In this document: positions 1-6,473 of the stretch, piece after piece
Position numbering within the stretch: position 1 is the stretch's first letter
How the letters are laid out: each line of letters begins with the position of its first letter
Assembly (NCBI GenBank): GCA_964481475.1
Contig: CAYZTG010000023.1
Span: 1 to 13,305 of the forward strand
Direction of reading: 5' to 3'
DNA from: DUQU01 sp964481475
GTDB lineage: Bacteria; Bacillota_I; Bacilli_A; Acholeplasmatales; UBA5453
DNA: 13,305 nucleotides
Position numbers and translations under genes: made by a program
Notes under the pieces: generated by a model
Seen by the model: the letters and a program-made list of their open reading frames with translations, nothing else
Told to the model about the DNA's origin: nothing
The model's database searches: none

Positions 1-479
1 TTCACTCCTGTTAAAATTGGTCTTTTTTCATATTGACTTGTTGCATAATTGGTTTCTTTAATAATTGACTTAAGTGTTTGAACATCAAAAGTTAATTGTT
101 GACCATTTTCTAAAAAATCAACATCTGGATAATCTTCAACATCCATTATGTGTAATTTATACTCTATACGGTCAGATTTAATCATCAATACTTTACTTTC
201 AACCATCGACATTTCAATATTGCCTTCTATTTTGCGGGTAATATCAATTAAATACTTACCAGGTACAACAATTTTCCCAGTTGATTTTACCTCTAAGCTA
301 GGGTCGCTAACAATAGTTTGAATCGCGATATCCGTATTACTTGAAGTCAGCACTAAATAATCATCATAAACCTCAATTTTTATACCATTCAAGATAGGAA
401 GAGGTGTCTTTAGTGGTAACCCTCTTTGGATAATATTAAGTGCATCTAACAATATTTCTTGATTTACATTAAAAATCAT
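1..479 (-). CDS. dnaN: DNA polymerase III sliding clamp (beta subunit), partial
   Basis: The ring-shaped clamp tethers DNA polymerase III to DNA. Only the first ~159 residues are present, because the gene runs off the left edge of the window. Translation begins MIFNVNQEILLDALNIIQRG and includes the family features LPLKTPLPILNGIKIE, a segment IVVPGKYLIDITRKI and, near the window edge, TSQYEKRPILTGV, the hallmark of the domain 1 to 2 transition in bacterial clamps. The ATG at 477-479 is preceded on the minus strand by AAGGAG (487-492), which fixes the start. It follows dnaA in the same direction after a 133-bp gap that holds DnaA boxes and an extended -10 element, so it can be transcribed with dnaA or on its own. 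Identity is secure; only the C-terminal half is missing. Confidence 0.95.
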   Translation of the reverse strand, partial: MIFNVNQEILLDALNIIQRGLPLKTPLPILNGIKIEVYDDYLVLTSSNTDIAIQTIVSDPSLEVKSTGKIVVPGKYLIDITRKIEGNIEMSMVESKVLMIKSDRIEYKLHIMDVEDYPDVDFLENGQQLTFDVQTLKSIIKETNYATSQYEKRPILTGV

Positions 480-486
480 ATTCGCT

Positions 487-582
487 CTCCTTTTATTCTT
501 TCATTAATCTTTATAATAGTAAAGCCGTGTGGATATGTTGATAACTTTTTGAAACGCCTTCACCATGATAATAATTATACCA
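487..582 (-). promoter_or_regulatory. dnaN leader: extended -10 promoter and ribosome binding site
   Basis: On the minus strand an extended -10 element TGGTATAAT lies at 574-582. No good -35 is visible; the best candidate, TTGTGG, is 20 bp further up. Transcription would start near 567, leaving a leader of about 87 nt that carries the DnaA boxes at 528-544 and ends in the Shine-Dalgarno AAGGAG (487-492). DnaA bound at these boxes could therefore repress dnaN transcription. The promoter is read from motif match only. Confidence 0.5.
511..544 (-). other. Basal origin unwinding element (DnaA-box pair, GC-rich patch, DnaA-trio)
   Basis: Read on the minus strand, two near-consensus DnaA boxes stand in tandem: TTATCAACA (536-544) and ATATCCACA (528-536), each one mismatch from TTATCCACA and sharing one base. 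They are followed by a short GC-rich patch (CGGC, 524-527) and then TAC-TAT-TAT (513-521) running into A/T-rich DNA. This is the order and spacing described for the Bacillus subtilis basal unwinding system, where DnaA loads from double-stranded boxes onto DnaA-trios in the strand being opened. The dnaA-dnaN location also matches the unwinding site of B. subtilis. Motif order is seen directly; function is inferred. Confidence 0.7.
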
Positions 583-612
583 TAAAACAAACATTTTTAC
601 CACAATTTATTA

Positions 613-1968
613 CTATTTATCCATCTTTTTTAATAATTGTTCAATTGCTGTATTTAATTCAAAATCGTATTTTCTTTGAGACTCTATTTTAGCAATTGCA
701 TTTAAGACCGTGGAATGATCTCTATCACTGAAAAAACTACCAATTGTTTTATAAGGAATATCATGTTTTTTCTTGATCAAATACATTGAAATATGTCTTG
801 GTAACGTGAAAACAGCTCTTCTTGACTTACCAATCATATCATGGACGGTGATGTTATAATATTCCGCAACAATGCTTTGGATTTTATCATAACTGTTTTC
901 ACTATATTGCATTGTGTTTTTCTTAGTTTTAATTAAAGGATCTAATGCTTCTTCAGCAGATTTAAGGTTCGTCTCAATTTCATTAATCATTGAATAATAT
1001 AAAACTCTTTTTAATGCTCCTTCTAATTCTCTAATATTTGAAGTAAAATAAGAGGCGATAAATTCTAAAACTTCAACAGGAACATTATCCATATCTGGAG
1101 CTTCTAAAACAAGTTTTTTTCTCAAGATCTCTACTCTATGTTCTAAATCAGGAACACCAATGTCAACAGTTAAACCTTGTTGGAATCTGCTAGTGAGTCT
1201 CGTCATCATATTTCTAAGCTCATTAGCTGGCTTATCAGAAGTTAAAACAATTTGTTTGTTTTGATTAGTTAAGTAGTCAAATATCTTAAAAAACTCTAAT
1301 TGGGTCTTCTCTTTATCAGATAATTGTTGGATGTCATCAATTAATAATACATCTACCGTACGATACATATCATTGAACTCATCCATTTTTCCTTGTGAGA
1401 CTTTGTTTATATAATTTTCTAAAAAATCAGTAGCTTTTTGATATAAAACGTTTGTAGTAATATCACTATCTAAAATATAATTACCAATCGCTTGCATTAA
1501 ATGGGTTTTACCTAAACCTACGTCTCCGAAAATATAAAAAGGGTTTGCAACTATTCCTGGCTGGTCAGCAACCTTTAAAGCCATCTGGAAAGCAAAACGG
1601 TTAGATTTACCTACAACAAAGTTATTAAACGATAAAGTCGCATTTAAATCGCCTTTTCTGTATTTATTATCTAAGTCAATTTCTGGCCCTATGAAGCGCT
1701 GTTCGTTCTCTAATTCGTTTTTTAAGACGAATTTAAAGCCAACGAGTTCTTTTTCATAGAGAGTTTTAGCAAGTGAATTTATCTTATTAAGGTATAATCT
1801 ATTAATTCTTGTTTGTATATATGGCGAAGGAGCAACAACATATAAATAACTATCATTTATTTTTTGAACATTAGAAAGCGGTTCAAAATATTCATTATAT
1901 ATTTCGTCCTCCAAACTTTCATGCATCTCTGCTAAAATTTGCTCCCACAAACTTTGATATTCCTGCAT
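613..1968 (-). CDS. dnaA: Chromosomal replication initiator DnaA
   Basis: This AAA+ ATPase binds DnaA boxes and melts the origin. At 451 residues it has the usual length. Visible parts are an N-terminal helicase-interaction domain (~1-85), a very short linker, Walker A GDVGLGKT (148-155), Walker B VLLIDD (207-212), and a C-terminal DNA-binding domain with the basic helix SRRAVFTLPRHISMYL and the DnaA signature around RDHSTV (416-421). The ATG at 1966-1968 is preceded on the minus strand by GAGGGGTG at about 9 nt, a good Shine-Dalgarno. The gene is divergent from rpmH across the main DnaA-box array, so autoregulation is likely. It is followed by dnaN in the ancestral Firmicute order. Confidence 0.99.
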   Translation of the reverse strand: MQEYQSLWEQILAEMHESLEDEIYNEYFEPLSNVQKINDSYLYVVAPSPYIQTRINRLYLNKINSLAKTLYEKELVGFKFVLKNELENEQRFIGPEIDLDNKYRKGDLNATLSFNNFVVGKSNRFAFQMALKVADQPGIVANPFYIFGDVGLGKTHLMQAIGNYILDSDITTNVLYQKATDFLENYINKVSQGKMDEFNDMYRTVDVLLIDDIQQLSDKEKTQLEFFKIFDYLTNQNKQIVLTSDKPANELRNMMTRLTSRFQQGLTVDIGVPDLEHRVEILRKKLVLEAPDMDNVPVEVLEFIASYFTSNIRELEGALKRVLYYSMINEIETNLKSAEEALDPLIKTKKNTMQYSENSYDKIQSIVAEYYNITVHDMIGKSRRAVFTLPRHISMYLIKKKHDIPYKTIGSFFSDRDHSTVLNAIAKIESQRKYDFELNTAIEQLLKKMDK

Positions 1969-1999
1969 AATCTACACCCCTCAATAATCGTAAATATAT

Positions 2000-2030
2000 A
2001 TTATCACATAAACAACCAAAAACTAAACAA
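2000..2030 (-). promoter_or_regulatory. Putative dnaA promoter (extended -10)
   Basis: On the minus strand an extended -10, TGTGATAAT (2000-2008), lies about 32 nt upstream of the dnaA start codon. The nearest -35-like hexamer is TTGTTT at 2025-2030, with a long 19-bp spacer. A DnaA box (2034-2042) abuts it and a consensus box follows at 2048-2056, which fits repression of dnaA by its own product. The match is moderate, so the call is tentative. Confidence 0.4.
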
Positions 2031-2033
2031 TAC

Positions 2034-2184
2034 TTAGCCACAAAAACTGTGGATAACTTTACAAAATACCAGTTATAAACTTATTGATTGTGGATAAAAA
2101 ACTAAAGCAAATCGCTTAGTTAAGAGATTTAAAAAGTTATCAAGATATCCACAATCATAAAAAGTTGTGGAAAAATTTCCCACA
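2034..2184. promoter_or_regulatory. Array of six DnaA boxes
   Basis: Two exact boxes (TTATCCACA) lie on the minus strand at 2048-2056 and 2089-2097. TTTTCCACA, allowed by the TTWTNCACA consensus, is on the minus strand at 2166-2174. One-mismatch boxes are on the plus strand at 2034-2042 (TTAGCCACA), 2145-2153 (ATATCCACA) and 2176-2184 (TTTCCCACA). The last two boxes face each other with one base between them. Six boxes in about 150 bp is far above chance. Confidence 0.85.
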
Positions 2185-2249
2185 TTCGCATTGTTTGTAA
2201 GTTTATATTATAAAAGTTTTTTCATAATCAAAAAAAAGACTAAAAAGTG

Positions 2250-2278
2250 TTGACTTTTCTTAAATATGATTATATAAT
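2250..2278 (+). promoter_or_regulatory. Strong sigma-A-type promoter for rpmH
   Basis: A -35 TTGACT (2250-2255) and a perfect -10 TATAAT (2273-2278) are separated by an ideal 17-bp spacer. Transcription would start near 2285 and give a leader of about 36 nt ending in AAAGGGTGA before the rpmH ATG. It is the best-matching promoter in the window, as expected for a ribosomal protein gene. Confidence 0.85.
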
Positions 2279-2320
2279 ATTGAAAGCGCGATTTCTAATT
2301 TTGTAGAAAGGGTGATTAAA

Positions 2321-2455
2321 ATGAAAAGAACGTATCAACCGAGCAACATTAAACATAAAAGAAGACACGGTTTTAGAGCTCGAATGAAAACAAAAGAAGG
2401 ACGTCAAGTATTAGCTAGACGCCGTGCTAAAAACCGAGTTAGGTTATCAGCATAA
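2321..2455 (+). CDS. rpmH: 50S ribosomal protein L34
   Basis: L34 is a small, highly basic protein of the large ribosomal subunit. The 44-residue product begins MKRTYQPSNIKHKRRHGFRA and ends RRRAKNRVRLSA, matching the family from end to end at its normal length. The ATG lies 6 nt after the Shine-Dalgarno AAAGGGTGA (2306-2314). It has its own strong promoter and its own terminator, so most transcripts should carry L34 alone, with rnpA expressed by read-through. Confidence 0.98.
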   Translation: MKRTYQPSNIKHKRRHGFRARMKTKEGRQVLARRRAKNRVRLSA

Positions 2456-2481
2456 TTAAATAGAAATTTTATAATAACTAG

Positions 2482-2522
2482 AACGACCAGATAAAAGAAC
2501 ATTATTTTTTGGTCGTTTTTTT
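2482..2522 (+). terminator. Rho-independent terminator/attenuator between rpmH and rnpA
   Basis: An 8-bp stem AACGACCA (2482-2489) / TGGTCGTT (2510-2517) with a 20-nt A/T-rich loop is followed by a T tract to 2522. It lies just downstream of rpmH and only 9 nt before the rnpA start codon. It probably makes L34 the major product and lets a minority of transcripts continue into rnpA. Confidence 0.8.
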
Positions 2523-2531
2523 ATTAAAATA

Positions 2532-2867
2532 ATGAAGAAAAAATTTAGAATTAAAAAAACTAAAGAAATCGATGCGATAATAAAAAATAAAATTAGATCT
2601 GGAAATAAATTCTTTGTAATATATTACAAAGAAAATAATCTTAGTAATTTCAGATTTGCTATTTCTATTGGTAGAAAATATGGTATAGCAGTAACAAGGA
2701 ATAAAATTAAAAGACAAATTAGAGAAGTTTTTTCAAAAATAGAGTTTAAAAACTTCGATCTTGTTGTAATAGTCAAAAAAGAAGCTGCAGAATTAACATT
2801 TATAGAAATAAAAAACAATTTAGAGAAATTAATTAAAAATTTAATAGAAACGGAGAAAAACGAATGA
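2532..2867 (+). CDS. rnpA: Ribonuclease P protein component
   Basis: This is the protein subunit of RNase P, which assists the catalytic RNA in 5' maturation of tRNAs. The 111-residue basic protein shows the family core: FRFAISIGRKYGIAVTRNKIKR at ~41-61, including the RNR motif R56-N57...K60-R61...R64-E65. It overlaps yidC by 4 nt (ATGA at 2864-2867), which suggests translational coupling. No Shine-Dalgarno is visible ahead of the ATG: the sequence there is only T and A following the terminator tail. A TATAAT at 2470-2475 could be an internal -10 but lacks a good -35. The TGA stop shows that TGA is not recoded. Confidence 0.95.
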   Translation: MKKKFRIKKTKEIDAIIKNKIRSGNKFFVIYYKENNLSNFRFAISIGRKYGIAVTRNKIKRQIREVFSKIEFKNFDLVVIVKKEAAELTFIEIKNNLEKLIKNLIETEKNE

Positions 2868-3778
2868 AAAGTAGAAAAAAGATTTTATCTTTGCTTGTTG
2901 TGGTAACACTTCTATTTGTTTTGACAAGTTGTGGAGGAAATATTACTAGTCCAATTACTACATCAACTAAAAGCTTTTTCGATTGGGTATTGGTTATTCC
3001 AATTGCTTGGATTATGCAGTTCTTTTCAGGTATAACAGGCAATAACTTTGGATTTGGTATTATAATAACAACAATCATTATTAGAACAATCGCTTGGCCG
3101 ATTTATGCTAAAAGTAATGATTTGAGTTTAAAAATGTCATTAGCACAACCGGAAATAAACCGTCTTCAAGCTAAATATGCTGGGAGACAAGATAAAGAGT
3201 CACAACAAAAAATGAGTATGGAGATGCAACAAATATACAAAAAATTCAACATTAATGTACTTGGTTGCTTAATGCCCTTCATACAAATGCCGATCTTTAT
3301 TGCTGTATATCAAGTTGTTCAGCGAATCAGTTTAGAAGGAGGAAATTGGGCTCACAAAGTAGCCAACAATAACTTCTTAGGTATTGACCTTACAAAAGCA
3401 GGAAATTTAAAATTCTTCATGCCAGGTGAAACGGGTGATTGGAAAGGATGGCTATTAGCGTTTATTGTAGCAGGAACTAACATTGCTCTAAACTTCTTAG
3501 CACTTAGAAAACCAAGTTATCAAAAGCAAACAGCAAGCCATGGATATCAATCTAACGAAGCAGCACAAAGCCAAAAAATGATGAAATACATGCAAATATT
3601 TATGGTAGTAATGATGTTTGGGATTTCATTAAACAGCAACTCATTAGCTTTATATTGGGTCATAGGTAATACATACTCAATTGGACAAAATTTAGTAAAC
3701 AGAAAATTAAGTGAGAAAAAATTCCACAAGATGCAAAATCAAGATTTGGTGGTGATGAGCAATGATAAAAAGAATTGA
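2864..3778 (+). CDS. yidC: YidC/Oxa1 family membrane protein insertase (lipoprotein)
   Basis: YidC inserts membrane proteins alone or with SecYEG. The 304-residue product begins with a lipoprotein signal peptide whose lipobox LTSC places the lipidated cysteine at residue 23, as in Gram-positive SpoIIIJ/YidC2 proteins. Hydrophobic segments lie at about 41-57, 63-81, 133-153, 194-214 and 243-275, giving the five-TM core. The conserved groove arginine appears as R74 in IIIRTIAWPIY, followed by a charged cytoplasmic hairpin (~83-130). The C-terminal tail is short and basic. GGAG (2852-2855) precedes the ATG. It overlaps rnpA upstream and jag downstream, so the three are one operon. The stop codon is TGA. 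Confidence 0.96.
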   Translation: MKSRKKILSLLVVVTLLFVLTSCGGNITSPITTSTKSFFDWVLVIPIAWIMQFFSGITGNNFGFGIIITTIIIRTIAWPIYAKSNDLSLKMSLAQPEINRLQAKYAGRQDKESQQKMSMEMQQIYKKFNINVLGCLMPFIQMPIFIAVYQVVQRISLEGGNWAHKVANNNFLGIDLTKAGNLKFFMPGETGDWKGWLLAFIVAGTNIALNFLALRKPSYQKQTASHGYQSNEAAQSQKMMKYMQIFMVVMMFGISLNSNSLALYWVIGNTYSIGQNLVNRKLSEKKFHKMQNQDLVVMSNDKKN

Positions 3779-4385
3779 ATTTGAAGCAAAAACATTAAAA
3801 GAAGCTGAAGAAAAAGCGATTGAATATTTTAAGACAAATTTAGAGTATATCGAAATAAACGTTCTTAGAGAGCGAAAAGGAATTTTAGGGATTGGCTCTA
3901 CTACCGTTTATGAAGCGATTTTAGATATTAACTTAGCTTTTGAAGGGAAAAAGTACTTAGATTCCATTTTACGTGAGTTGAACATCGACGCTGTCATTGA
4001 GTTTCGTGTTAAAAACGAGAGAACAGAGGTTTTCTATAATATTCAAAGTAAAGAAAATGCACTCTTAATTGGTGCTGATGGCAGAACTCTAAACGCAATA
4101 CAACAGCTTTTAAGAGCATTTATTAGTAAAATATCACCAGAACAAACTAAAATACATTTAGACATTGGTGGGTATAAAGAAAATAAAAAAAGACAACTAG
4201 AAATTTTAGCAACAAAAACAGCTAAAGAAGTTGCAACAACAGGTATAGAAGCTAAACTCGATCCAATGGGAGCTTATGAAAGACGAATCATTCACACCAA
4301 ACTAGCTGAATGGAGAGATATTTATACCATTTCAGAAGGTGAAGGCGAAGAAAGAGCAATTATAATCAAACCAAAAAAGAAATAG
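3762..4385 (+). CDS. jag: Jag/KhpB RNA-binding protein (Jag-N, KH, R3H)
   Basis: Jag (KhpB/EloR) is a cytoplasmic RNA-binding protein tied to cell elongation and division in Firmicutes and nearly always follows yidC. The 207 residues show all three domains. Jag-N (~5-52) contains RERKGILGIGSTTVYEA. The KH domain (~98-137) has the GxxG loop as GADG (104-107). The R3H domain (~145-205) has R174xxxH178 in AYERRIIH, followed by SEGEGEERAIIIKP. The ATG lies inside the yidC 3' end, a 17-bp overlap, after a GGTGGTGAT Shine-Dalgarno-like stretch. The stop codon is built into the downstream terminator stem. Confidence 0.95.
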   Translation: MIKRIEFEAKTLKEAEEKAIEYFKTNLEYIEINVLRERKGILGIGSTTVYEAILDINLAFEGKKYLDSILRELNIDAVIEFRVKNERTEVFYNIQSKENALLIGADGRTLNAIQQLLRAFISKISPEQTKIHLDIGGYKENKKRQLEILATKTAKEVATTGIEAKLDPMGAYERRIIHTKLAEWRDIYTISEGEGEERAIIIKPKKK

Positions 4386-4405
4386 GGAATCAAACCCTAT
4401 TTTTT
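4380..4405 (+). terminator. Terminator of the rpmH-rnpA-yidC-jag block
   Basis: A perfect 8-bp stem AAATAGGG (4380-4387) / CCCTATTT (4395-4402) with a 7-nt loop runs into a T tract. The jag stop codon (4383-4385) lies inside the 5' arm, so a terminating ribosome will cover the hairpin. Confidence 0.85.
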
Positions 4406-4406
4406 A

Positions 4407-4434
4407 TTTGTAATAAAATAAAGCATGATATAAT
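4407..4434 (+). promoter_or_regulatory. Extended -10 promoter placing the transcription start at the ATG of the next gene
   Basis: An extended -10 TGATATAAT (4426-4434) is present. The -35 region is poor (TTTGTA at 4407-4412, spacer 16) and overlaps the tail of the jag terminator. With normal spacing, transcription begins at about 4441, which is the A of the start codon of the YiiX-like gene. There is no Shine-Dalgarno in between, so the transcript looks leaderless. Confidence 0.65.
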
Positions 4435-4440
4435 ATACAC

Positions 4441-5292
4441 ATGAAGAGAATAATTAAATGGGTTGTAGTGTTGTTTATGGGGTTTTTAATTTTTTCTACA
4501 GGAGTAACGTTAGCTGAATCTATAGCAGTAAGACAAAAAATTAAAAATTTCACAAAACTAGGGATACTACAAGAAGCACAAAGTGATTCAAAAACTAAAT
4601 ATTATAAAGTTTCACGTGAAACATTGGGGTTCGAAGAAGAGTTCATCAGAAAACCTTTCTACTCTGATGATTATGCTGATATTGGTGCCGAAGGCGATAT
4701 TTTTGTTACGCAACAATCTCCTTTTCCCTCTTACCCTGGTGTTCATCAATTAATATCTTTCTATTTTGGTGGGCATGCGGGATATGTGGGCCCGAACAAT
4801 GAAATCTATGAGATTGCGGGAATTCCATCTGGGGATGAAAGTTTTTTAAAAGTTTTCTTCAAAGGAAGTCCATCTACTGTTGCGAATGTTTCCTCGAATT
4901 ACTGGATGAATGATACTTATCGTACTGAAAGTGACGCTTCTTATCGAGCTTATGGAAGTTATTATAGGAAAGAATGGATTGGTCTTAGAGTCAAAGGTGT
5001 CTCGAAACAAGAAATAGGTTATGTCACTGATTATATGAAAGATCTTGTTGATAGAGAGGTACAATACAACTTTACATTCATTCTTAATAGGAAGGATAGA
5101 TATTATTGCACTGATATGATGAATAGATCATATGAAACTATTATTATAAATAATAGTTTCAAAAAAATCGATTTAAATTATGATATGGTTGCTACTACAG
5201 TTAACGATTTAATATTGTCTAAGGATGTTTATTTGGCTTATTATGTTAATGCTGATGAAAATGGCGTGAAGCATGTTTACTATATAGATTAA
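4441..5292 (+). CDS. YiiX/YaeF-like permuted papain-fold (NlpC/P60 superfamily) hydrolase, secreted or membrane-anchored
   Basis: The 283-residue protein starts with a basic N terminus and one hydrophobic segment (~6-25), a signal peptide or anchor; there is no lipobox. The body has the layout of permuted papain-like amidases of the YiiX/YaeF group: AEGDIFVT (~83-90), then FGGHAGYVG with the likely catalytic H112, then NEIYEIAG with the acidic E124, and near the C terminus YYCTDMMNRSYE with the likely nucleophile C223. In this permuted fold the His precedes the Cys in sequence, as seen here. Members are thought to cleave amide or ester bonds in cell-wall, lipid or other acyl substrates; the substrate here is unknown. 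rmuC follows 13 bp later without a promoter. A wall-peptide substrate would be odd in a wall-less mollicute, so a lipid or host substrate is possible. Confidence 0.72.
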   Translation: MKRIIKWVVVLFMGFLIFSTGVTLAESIAVRQKIKNFTKLGILQEAQSDSKTKYYKVSRETLGFEEEFIRKPFYSDDYADIGAEGDIFVTQQSPFPSYPGVHQLISFYFGGHAGYVGPNNEIYEIAGIPSGDESFLKVFFKGSPSTVANVSSNYWMNDTYRTESDASYRAYGSYYRKEWIGLRVKGVSKQEIGYVTDYMKDLVDREVQYNFTFILNRKDRYYCTDMMNRSYETIIINNSFKKIDLNYDMVATTVNDLILSKDVYLAYYVNADENGVKHVYYID

Positions 5293-5305
5293 AAGGGGTG
5301 ATTAA

Positions 5306-6451
5306 ATGGATTATTTTGTTGTGAGTTTGTTAATAATTATTATTTTGTTGATTATTGGTTTATTTTTATTTTTTATTTTTTCTAAAAAAGAAGAAAAAGA
5401 TAGTGATTTAAAACAAGACATTTTGATTAGTTTAGCTGAACAAATTGGAAATTTGAAAGAACATACTCAAATTACTCTTGCTGGGTTTGACAAACGAAGT
5501 GGTAAGGATTTTATAGATTTTAGTGAAAAGATTACTATGACTATTGAAGAAAGAATGAATAAAATTGATAAAAAAGTTGAAGATAGACTTGGAGAAGGTT
5601 TGTCTCAAACGAATAAGACTTTTCAAGATGTTGTAGCAAGGCTTGCTAAAATTGATGAGGCTCAAAAGAATATCGAAAAACTTTCTCTTGAGGTTGTGTC
5701 ACTTTCGGACATCTTATCTGATAAGAAGGCGAGAGGCTCTTTTGGTGAGTTTCAATTGGAAACGATTTTTGAGAAAGTTTTTGGCTTAAATAGACCAGAA
5801 ATATATCAAAAGCAGTTTAAGTTAAGTAATGGCTCTATAGTAGATATGATTCTTCATATGCCTGAACCTATGGGGAGTTTACCGATTGACTCTAAGTTTC
5901 CTTTGGAGAACTATCAAAAACTTTATGATAAGGAAATTAGTGAAGTTGAAAGAAAACAATATTCTAAAATGTTCGAAAGAGATCTAAAAAAACATATTGA
6001 TGACATTTCGTCAAAATATATTATTGCTAATGAGACTGCTAATCAAGCTATTATGTTTGTTCCGGCAGAAGCTATCTTTGCGGAGATAAATGCATATTAT
6101 GAAAGTGTGATTTTATATGGTCAAGAGAAAAAGGTTTGGTTAGCATCACCGACGACGCTGATGAGTATCTTATCTACGGCTCATGTTGTTTTAAAAGATA
6201 TTGAAAGAAGTAGATATAGTGAAGAAATTCAAAAACAACTAAATCTATTGGCTGTGGAGTTTGAAAGGTATGCTGACAGGTGGGATAAACTTAAAAGAAA
6301 CATTGGGACAATTTCAAAAAGTGCTGATGATTTAGAAATAACATCAACTAAAATAACGAAAAAATTTAAGCAAATTTCTAAGGTGGATAAAGCGTTGTTT
6401 GCCGAAGATAATGAGGAGTTATTATTTAGTGACGAAGAAAACGATGAATAA
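5306..6451 (+). CDS. rmuC: RmuC family DNA recombination protein
   Basis: RmuC proteins are membrane-tethered, nuclease-fold proteins that limit inversions at short inverted repeats and act in genome maintenance; the exact activity is not settled. The 381 residues comprise an N-terminal TM helix (~3-26), a long coiled-coil region (~30-138), and the RmuC core. Core signatures are KARGSFGEFQLETIF (141-155), PIDSKFPLENY (193-203) and, near 280, KVWLASPTTLMSIL. The tail is acidic. AGGGGTGAT precedes the ATG. It is probably cotranscribed with the YiiX-like gene 13 bp upstream and ends in a terminator that includes its stop codon. Confidence 0.93.
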   Translation: MDYFVVSLLIIIILLIIGLFLFFIFSKKEEKDSDLKQDILISLAEQIGNLKEHTQITLAGFDKRSGKDFIDFSEKITMTIEERMNKIDKKVEDRLGEGLSQTNKTFQDVVARLAKIDEAQKNIEKLSLEVVSLSDILSDKKARGSFGEFQLETIFEKVFGLNRPEIYQKQFKLSNGSIVDMILHMPEPMGSLPIDSKFPLENYQKLYDKEISEVERKQYSKMFERDLKKHIDDISSKYIIANETANQAIMFVPAEAIFAEINAYYESVILYGQEKKVWLASPTTLMSILSTAHVVLKDIERSRYSEEIQKQLNLLAVEFERYADRWDKLKRNIGTISKSADDLEITSTKITKKFKQISKVDKALFAEDNEELLFSDEENDE

Positions 6452-6464
6452 AGTCGTTTTTTTT
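6438..6464 (+). terminator. Terminator overlapping the rmuC stop codon
   Basis: A stem AAAACGA (6438-6444) / TCGTTTT (6454-6460) with a 9-nt loop is followed by a T run to 6464. The rmuC TAA (6449-6451) sits in the loop. An extended -10 promoter for the next gene begins only 10 bp after the T run. Confidence 0.7.
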
Positions 6465-6473
6465 AACGTTTTT

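Larger units (their letters stand above)
1969..2320. other. oriC: Replication origin (oriC), dnaA-rpmH intergenic part
   Basis: This 352-bp stretch has no gene. It holds a cluster of DnaA boxes (2034-2184), a very AT-rich segment from about 2200 to 2245 that could melt easily, the rightward rpmH promoter and a weak leftward dnaA promoter. The position between dnaA and rpmH is that of the upstream origin region in many Firmicutes. Together with the element at 511-544 it makes a bipartite origin with dnaA in the middle. Origin function is inferred from gene context and box density. Confidence 0.85.

Noticed and set aside
596..604. TTTACCACA near the end of dnaA as an extra DnaA box
   Set aside because: It is one mismatch from the relaxed consensus, but isolated from the pair at 528-544; in AT-rich DNA a single such match is not convincing.
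459..692. Open frame of 77 codons on the plus strand across the dnaA-dnaN gap
   Set aside because: It runs antisense through the origin element, dnaN start and dnaA end, has no ribosome binding site and its composition reflects AT-rich DNA.
2001..2009. TTATCACAT as a further DnaA box
   Set aside because: It fits only if a base is inserted; in register it has several mismatches, and it overlaps the candidate dnaA -10.
2502..2818. Minus-strand open frames opposite rnpA
   Set aside because: They are antisense to a well-supported gene, rich in F/I/S from A-rich complement, and lack start signals.
2864..3778. Possible TGA = Trp recoding (Mycoplasma code)
   Set aside because: rnpA and yidC both end in TGA at the expected family length, and Trp is written TGG throughout, so the standard bacterial code applies.
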